From: Vesta saturnalis
Taxonomy: Eukaryota; Arthropoda; Insecta; Coleoptera; Lampyridae
Length of the DNA stretch: 64,000 nt
Reading direction: 5' to 3'
Assembly: GCA_036346205.1 (NCBI GenBank)
Contig: JARFJB010001910.1
Span: 1,105,001 to 1,169,000, forward strand
Position 1 is the first letter of the stretch. Every line of letters starts with the position of its first letter. The notes beneath the pieces are model-generated. The model ran no database searches. It was not told the DNA's origin and saw nothing but the letters and a program-made list of their open reading frames with translations. Position numbers and translations under genes: made by a program. Shown here one piece after another: positions 57,185 through 64,000 of the stretch.

Positions 57185-57620
57185 TTCCGCTGCGTCCGTA
57201 CTAATCTTATGACAAAGTTGATATAACCTGATCGTGTGTAAAATGATTCCTACCAGAACATTTTCGTATACAAGGTGATGCGCCCTGTATGGCCATAAAA
57301 AATATTACCACTAGATAAATAATGATCATTAAAGGTTATTACCGTCTTATGTTAAAAATAAACACTTCTTGAGAAATAGTTTTGACTAATTTATTGACGT
57401 CATCTATTTATATGTAAAACGATTAGTCCCAGCCCATTTTCGTACATAAGGTGATGCGCCCTGCATAGCCCTACAAAATGTGTAAAATGTGGTAGCAAGT
57501 CGATAACACTGCTTGCATACTAATTTTCTTACAAATTGGTTCGTTGATGCCCAGGATGGCCCTAAAAAATCAATACCACCACATAAACAATAATCACTAA
57601 AGGTTATTACCACCTTAAGA
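57185..57620 (-). repeat. satellite-like units, inverted
   Basis: Two clear units 176-177 bp apart (GATGCGCCCTGTATGGCC near 57278 and GATGCGCCCTGCATAGCC near 57454) with ATTATTTATC/AATGATCATT and ATTTATTGACGTCATC between, plus a partial third. The next 590 bp show nothing recognisable. Confidence 0.75.
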
Positions 57621-58219
57621 AGTGTTTTAGAGGGTTCCTTGTTTCATATAGATATTCTTAACTCTTCGTCATTTTGTAATGCAGTATATCAGAAATTGTT
57701 TATCAAATATTACAAATAGTTTCGAAAAAAGATTGAAGTTAGTACGTAACAAATCCATTGTGTATGCAGGGTTGCTTCTACCTTAATCGTGCTCTTTACT
57801 ATCAAGATCTATAGAAGATTGGTGTCATTTGAATCGAATATATTCCCACACAATTTAGGGAGCTAACATTACACTATGTCGTAGTATAAGATTAAAATAT
57901 CATATAATTGATTTTTAATCAAGAATGCAAATAAATATGTTAAACCTTTAAAGGATGATTAAAATGTGATACCAAATGAACGTTTAAGCTTGGGCGCTTT
58001 TAGGCTTACATTAGGCACATGTGGTCAGTTCGTGATATGGCATGTGTGTGCGCGGTCTAAATCATAATGTCCTGCAAAACGCATTAAGTACCAGGACTGT
58101 CCTGGAACTATGCAATTTACACAAGAAACTTCTAGACCAGCCCTGGAAGTACACAAGTGTCTTGGAACTAATTACCTATACTCCAAATTTGTCCCGGAAC
58201 AAACTGTTTTTCACACATG

Positions 58220-58830
58220 GCAATACACACACGCACACGCACACGCACACACACACACGCACACGCACATGCATACGCACACGCACACGCACATGCATAC
58301 GCACACGCACACGCACTCGCACACGCACACGCACACGCACACGCACACGCACACGCACACGCACACGCACGCGCACGCCACGCCACGCACACGCACACGC
58401 ACACGCACACGCACACGCACACGCACGCGCACGCGCACGCACACGCACACGCACACGCACACGCACGCGCACGCGCACGAGCACGCGCACGCGCACACGC
58501 ACACGCACACGCACACGCACACGCACACGCACACGCACACGCACACGCACGCACGCACACGCACACGCTCACGCACACGCACACGCACACGCGCACGCGC
58601 ACGCACACACGCACACGCACGCACACGCACACGCACACGCACACGCACACGCACACGCACACGCACACGCACACGCGCACGCACACGCACACGCACACGC
58701 ACACGCACACGCACGCGCAAACGCATACGCACACGCACAATCACACGCACATGCACACGCACACGCATAGGCACACACACGCACACTCCACGCATACGTA
58801 CTCGCACACGCACACATGCACACAGCCACC
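58220..58830. repeat. (CACACG)n minisatellite
   Basis: About 610 bp of CACACG and CACGCG units. Very long frames on both strands are artefacts. Confidence 0.97.
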
Positions 58831-59990
58831 CATCTACCCTGCGCCAACCTATATTATTTCTACCTCGTTGCCCCAAATTAGTTTTTCCTCTTTACCTAAT
58901 GTATTGTTCCCCATACCGTTTTTTCCTTCTTAAATATTGCAGTTGGATAACTTATTATATGAAGTATTTCTTTTTCACTATTTCTAATTTGCCTGCGCAC
59001 GTTTGGAGTTGTTCTATCAGGTATTTATAACAGCGTTTTACTTTCATGCTTTATTACTAGCTCTCCTTGGCCCTATGGTTTTCTCCTCTCTATTAAAGTG
59101 TGTAACAGCTTCTCCTATAATGTGCTAATTCCTCTATGAAAAGTTTTTTAAAGCACTCTTCGTGTTCATATTGTCTTCGTCCTTGCTGTTCCACATTTTT
59201 GACCTCCTTGGTACACTTCCAGTGCCTTATTCTTCTGTTCCACTGTTTTATTCGTACTTCTGATAGTACTTCTTAATAGATTAGTTTGTGCTGTGTATTT
59301 TTTGAATGTAAATATTGTTAATGGCCTTTGTTTTTACTTCAATCTTCTTTTTGATTTTGTAAATCCACCTGTACAGTTTTGTGTTGCTTTCAGACGGTTT
59401 CATGCTTATTACACTGCGTCATGTATACAGTCCATATTGTTTTTATAACCAATTCAGGTTGTATTGCTTTGAATCTATTCTTCCTTCTTGTTTAACCATT
59501 GTATTTCCCTCAATGTACATTTTTCTCATACATTTTCCAACAACAAGACGGGAATCGACCTTATATATATTCTTACTTTGATCATTTGAACGTTTATTTG
59601 TTACCAACATGTGTCTTTTGCCATCCTTCACTTCTACGAACCCGTGTGATTGTCACCAGTTTCCAGACAGACATATATTAAATGTTATAATTCATCCCAT
59701 ACTTTACTGTATTTTCTTTATCGCATGTGCGCTATGAAAGGTTCCACTTTGTTTGTTCTTGTTTCAAGAGCGGAAATCTACATACCTTAATTGTAAATAT
59801 TACTTAAATTTCACTAAATAGTAAATATGAATGCAAAGTATCTAAATCGAGTACTTTTTCTAGATAACAAAATATTTTGAGTACCACTTTATCTGAAACG
59901 TATTTCCTTTTCCATAAGAAAGGTATCATATTACTAATACTTTTGTATTCCGTTTAATCCGAAATTGTTGATAAGGCGATTCAATGAAGA
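58831..59990. other. no gene recognised
   Basis: Pyrimidine-rich sequence. The minus strand is purine-rich and has short charged peptides (for example at 59631-59443) that could be LINE debris, but no diagnostic motif is readable. Confidence 0.25.
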
Positions 59991-59991
59991 G

Positions 59992-59999
59992 TATAAATA
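59992..59999 (+). promoter_or_regulatory. TATA box of peritrophin-like gene
   Basis: TATAAATA lies 20 bp before the first ATG. An initiator-like TCACT occurs at 60025-60029, about 35 bp downstream. If transcription starts there, the first ATG (60012) is not in the mRNA and translation begins at the in-frame ATG at 60036. Confidence 0.55.
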
Positions 60000-60011
60000 T
60001 TGCTGCGAATT

Positions 60012-60370
60012 ATGAACACGTTAGTCACTTTAGCGATGGCTCTGAAATCATTGGTACTGCTTTTACTTATTGTCGGCATGGTGCAATCAGGTAAGAATTT
60101 ATCATGAACTAATTTTGAATCATTGCATATTTTTTGTAAATATTTTGAACAGCACCAAAAGTTGCAAAGGAAAGAGAATGTCCGGCGATAGATCCAATAG
60201 GAACCAGCGTTTACTTACCTCATGAAACGGACTGCCATCTATTTTACGAGTGTTCTAATGGAGTGAAAGTTTTACACGAATGTCCACCAGGTCTTGCTTT
60301 CAATCCAAATCTAAATGTATGCGATTTCGAACACAACGTAAACTGCGAAAACAGAAAACTTGCAGTATAG
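60012..60370 (+). CDS. secreted single-CBM14 (peritrophin-A-type) chitin-binding protein
   Basis: Two exons, 60012-60090 and 60153-60370, with a 62-nt GT-AG intron in phase 1. The product is 98 aa from the first ATG, or 90 aa from ATG 60036, which gives the tighter signal peptide MALKSLVLLLLIVGMVQS. The position of the TATA box favours the second. The mature part is one type-2 chitin-binding domain with all six Cys in order: ECPAIDP, DCHLFYEC, ECPPGLAFN, VCDFEHNVNC, and the aromatic residues around LFYEC that contact chitin. It ends five residues after the domain. Such proteins act outside the cell in the peritrophic matrix, cuticle or tracheal lining. It stands alone, compact and well preserved among repeats. 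Confidence 0.92.
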
Positions 60371-60438
60371 TATAACAGAAATATTACAATTTATATAAAT
60401 GTGTTCCTATATTTTTATACCATTGAAGTATAGTCAGT

Positions 60439-60444
60439 AATAAA
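60439..60444 (+). terminator. poly(A) signal of peritrophin-like gene
   Basis: AATAAA 68 nt after the TAG stop (60368-60370). Confidence 0.7.
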
Positions 60445-60584
60445 TTTGTAATAATGTAATTAATGCTTTCGTTTCTTCTTTTACAAGACATACTTTTAAT
60501 CACAAAAATGTTTGTTCTTTATTGGAAAATTTTATTTTCAATTCTAAATACAACGCTGTAAAGAGCCGAAACCCTTACTAATCT

Positions 60585-63500
60585 TTTTAGTTAATTAATC
60601 AATTTTGCCCAAATAGCAGAATTTCAAATAATAAATTTTATCCCCGTTTCGAAAACAAGAATTTTCTACATCAATGTTCGTCCAGTCCCGCAACTTACAC
60701 AACAGCCAATCTCTAAATTAACCGTCCCCGCCTCACCGCAGATTTATGTAGAACCTCCAGACGCGGTATCGAAAGGAAACTTTTTATTCGAATCCTTTCT
60801 CAAATTCAGTTTCTTGTCTTAAAAGTTACAGTCCGTAGAAGCTACGTAAACAAAAGTGAGTATTAAATTTTTTCTCCTTTAACGTAATTGTCCGTTTTCT
60901 GCTTCTTTCCTGAAGTCCTGAATTGGAACACTTCTTGTATCGCACTTCACGATAAAGACCAGTTTAAGAAAATTCCAGTATCAAACATCCTTTAATATCA
61001 GTCTGCACAAACGTTTAGTTTATTCCACCAGTCAGTATAAAAATACAAAAATTCCAGTAAACTAATCGTTCTTGAAGGTTTAACTACCGTAATATTTCTC
61101 TCATTCACCACTACCACCATTTCTAACTAACATTTCTTACTAAGACAGTCCCGAACGATGCATATCCCGTGTAAAAGAATAATAAATCGTCTCGCATAAA
61201 AATATTTAATACACAAACACCCACAGACCAAACTCGTTATCCACCATCAAATTACCCCTTTGTACATAACCATGTAAATTCAGTAGCCACCTGTTTCCAC
61301 CATCACACCAGTCGTCAGTAAGCAGTAAAATCCGAAAAACAATCCTAAAAGTAGTTAAATATAAACAACAATTAAACATTAATAAAATTAAAAATAATTG
61401 CCTAACCACACTTTTGGAAAAGGGCAAGACAGCGTTGTAAGTCCCTAATGGGCTACCAATATCTTTATTACGAAATTTAAGGGTGAGCGTGGGTTCTTTT
61501 AGATAGGACTGATTGATTGCTACGTGGTGTTTCACTTTAATCAAAAAATAAGAAATACTTTTTATTAAACTAAACATGTACACTTATACTATGATAATAT
61601 TAACAAGACGATAATTGTTTAGTTTATCCCACCCGTCAGTATAAAAATACAAAAATTCCAGTAAACTAATCGTTCTTGAAAGTTTCACTACCTTATCGTA
61701 TCGAGATAGGAGATTCACTCAGTAATATTTCTCTCATTCACCACCACTACCATCATTTCTAACTAAGACAGTCCCGAACGATGCATATCCCGTGTAAAAG
61801 TATAATAAATCGTCCCGCATAAAAATATTTAATACACCCACAGACCAAAAGTCGTTATCGACCATCAAATTTCCCCTTTGTAAATAACCATGTAAATTTA
61901 GTAGCCAGCTATTTCCACCATCACACCAGTAGTCAGTAAGCAGTAAAATTAAAAAAAAAATCCAAAAAGGTAGTTAAACATAAAGAACAATTAAACATTA
62001 ATAAAATTAAAAATAATTTCCTAACCACACTTTAGGAAAAGGGCAAGACAGCGTTGTAAGTCCCTAATGGGCTACCAATATTTTTATTACGAAATTTAAG
62101 GGTGAGCGTGAGTTCTTTTGGGTAGGACTGATTGATTGCTACCTGGTGTTTTACTTTAATCAATAAATAAGAAATAATTTTTATTAAACTAAACATGTAC
62201 ACTTATACTATGATAATATTAACAAGACAAAAACGATAAACAAAAAAACAAATTCCTTTTACTCGGCTTCGAAACTTAACTGAAGTAAAGGGATGCGCTT
62301 CGGTTCGGGCTCTCCGGGCGGATCTCTCTCTCTCTCTCCACTCGGGATCTCATAACCTCCTTATGATGGCTGCGAAAACAATATTAACGATACATTTAAA
62401 ATAATGAATTTAAACGAGGATGAACTAACTCATATTATGTTAAGATAAATAATAACAAAAGAATTAGGAAATATTTTGATTACGCCCTTGTTTAGTAGAC
62501 CATAGAAGTTATACAAATTTTACAGTTAAGAAATGCGCGATAACATTTTATTTCTCGTTGAAATATTTCCAAAGAGATAAGGGTATAGCGGTAAACGTTC
62601 TTCTACCTGGAATATAGTTCAATAACACTATCGATATTTATTTAAAGTAATGGAAATTAGAAAAGTGTTCTAGTTAGCTTCTAGTAGCTAGTTGAGATTA
62701 GAATGAGGGTTTTTTGTGTTCCATCAGGTATTTATAATCGTATTTAAGGTAGACGACTGGTGTGATTGTGGAAACAGCTGGCTACTGAATATACATGGTT
62801 ATATACAAAGGGGAAATTTGATGGTGGATAACGAGTTTGGTCAGTGGGTGTTTTTGTATAAAATACTTTTATGCGGGGACGATTTATTATTCTTTTACAG
62901 GTGAATGAGGGAAATATTACAGAGTGAATTTGCTATCTCGGTACGGTTATATAAGGTAGTTTAACCTTCAAGAACGATTACTTTACTGGAATTTTTGTAT
63001 TTTTATACTGGCGGGCGGAATATACTAAACCTTTGTGTAGACTGATATTAAAGAATGTTTCATACAGGCATATTTCTTTAATCTGGTCCTTATCGCGAAG
63101 TGAGACGCAAGAAGTGTTCGGATTCAGGACTTTAGAAAAGAAGTAGATTTTAAAGATGGGCAATTACGTTAAGGGAGAGAAAATTTAATACTCATTTTTG
63201 TTTACGTAGCTTCTGCGGACTGGAACTTTTAAGGCAAGAAACAATTATCGGATCTTGGTCTGGTTGATTGCTTTCCTTCCGGCGCCCCTCTCCACTTAGG
63301 TAAGTTGCCTGGGGTGGCGTGTAGGTGTCAGTTTTTGTGTAAATGGATAATTAGTGTGGACAACCAAACCTGAGAAGCCAGCTCGCGTTTGTAGTGGGTA
63401 CTGTAGGACCGGCAGAATTTAGGCAGGCAGCCTTTCTTTTCGACTGTATAAGTAGGCAACAACATCAGGAATAAATCACTCACCGGCACATTATTCACAA

Positions 63501-63770
63501 GTGTTGGTGTAGGTGTAGTAACAAAAATATGTGCAGGTGAAGATGAATCTGAACGACAGCAGGCCAGGGCGTACTCAAGAATATAAGAAATCTGCCGAAG
63601 GGCGGGGACGGTTAATTTAGAGATTGGCTATTGTGTAAGTAGCAGGGCTGGAAGGCACTCTGACGTAGAAAATTCTTAATGTTTTTGAAACGTCGGAGGG
63701 GATATAATTTATTATTTGGAATTCTCAAATTTTGGCAAAATTGATTAATTAGCGAATAATTAATTAAAAA
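60585..63770. repeat. repeat F, inverted pair (copies 2 and 3)
   Basis: The left arm (about 60585-61490, minus orientation) is the reverse complement of the right arm (about 62700-63770, plus). Shared blocks include CAAAATTGATTAATTA at the outer ends, GGCGGGGACGGTTAATTTAG, TAGAGATTGGCT, AATTACGTTAAGGGAGAGAA-like sequence and TTTTATACTGGCGGG-like sequence. The centre (62240-62560), with CTCGTTGAAATATTTCC, matches the 30.5-31.0 kb copy. The frames at 61206-61583 and 62716-62904 are the same repeat read from the two arms. Confidence 0.75.
61011..62235. repeat. tandem duplication of about 606 bp in repeat F
   Basis: 61011-61616 (GTTTAGTTTATTCCACCAGT ... AATATTAACAAGACG) is repeated at 61617-62235 with small indels, head to tail, inside the left arm. 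Confidence 0.85.
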
Positions 63771-64000
63771 GGTTATAAGAGGGTTTCGGTTCTTTACAGA
63801 GTTGTATTCAGAATTTAAAGTAAAATTTTCCAATAAAGAACAAGTATTTTTGAAGTTAAAATTATGTAATGTAAAAGAAGAAATGAAGCATTAATTACGG
63901 CTGCCCAGGCTCAAGCATTCCGCACACACTAGTTTTAAAAGGATCTATTCAATATAAATATTGATAGCAAGTATCATATGCAACGTTGGAGAACACATCA

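Noticed and set aside
58042..59030. Open frames of 190-306 codons in CACACG repeats
   Set aside because: Microsatellite artefact; all frames open, no start context or splice structure.
61206..61583. 125-codon minus-strand frame and its look-alike at 62716-62904
   Set aside because: Same peptide (DDWCDGGNRWLLNLHGY-like) read from the two arms of repeat F; not open in the 31-kb copy, so not a conserved protein.

Overview
This is AT-rich nuclear DNA from an arthropod, almost certainly an insect. The support is a spliced single-domain peritrophin-type secreted protein, a multi-exon EGF/Sushi/HYR gene with introns of about 50 nt, and a repeat fauna typical of insects: piggyBac, insect-type Crypton, mariner/IS630-like transposases, Penelope-like elements, RNase H-bearing LINEs, Gypsy-type LTR elements and tRNA-derived SINEs. 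I cannot fix the order; a beetle is a guess. There is no prokaryotic operon, CRISPR array or rRNA.

Only two host genes are well supported, both on the + strand. The first is an extracellular protein with four EGF repeats, a Sushi/CCP module and a HYR module. Its coding exons lie at 23020-24633, and a phase-compatible signal-peptide exon lies 7.3 kb upstream at 15673-15721; the intervening intron is packed with repeats. The second, at 60012-60370, is a two-exon secreted chitin-binding (CBM14) protein with a TATA box and a poly(A) signal.

Layout. 0.5-2.2 kb: decayed piggyBac split by a palindromic insertion. 4.3-5.0 kb: insect Crypton relic (-). 7.7-15.4 kb: an LTR retrotransposon with 4-bp GACA target duplications, its 5' LTR interrupted by a 4-kb block holding a SINE and a LINE, its internal region reduced to one ORF that joins Gag to the C-terminal tail of integrase. 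15.7-24.8 kb: EGF/Sushi/HYR gene, whose first intron holds CA repeats, a minus-strand LINE with nested MITEs, and a tandem dispersed repeat. 25.8-29.2 kb: two tandem Penelope-like copies with terminal repeats that each carry a Pol III-box tRNA-like stretch and a hammerhead-like motif. 30.5-32.7 and 60.6-63.8 kb: copies of one large unclassified repeat family, the second forming an inverted pair. 34.4-49.6 kb: a graveyard of DDE transposons (IS630-like, DUF7869-like, three piggyBac-related pieces counting the one at 0.5 kb, two long-TIR units) plus a 0.87-kb imperfect ATC/GTC trinucleotide tract. 49.7-57.6 kb: foldback elements, 130-200-bp satellite-like units in both orientations, a SINE inside inverted repeats and a 5'-truncated LINE.

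No autonomous element appears fully intact. The least damaged are the piggyBac transposase at 42.6-44.2 kb (one frameshift) and the Penelope-like ORF (three or four frameshifts, two stops). Element families were assigned from remembered family motifs, not from database searches.
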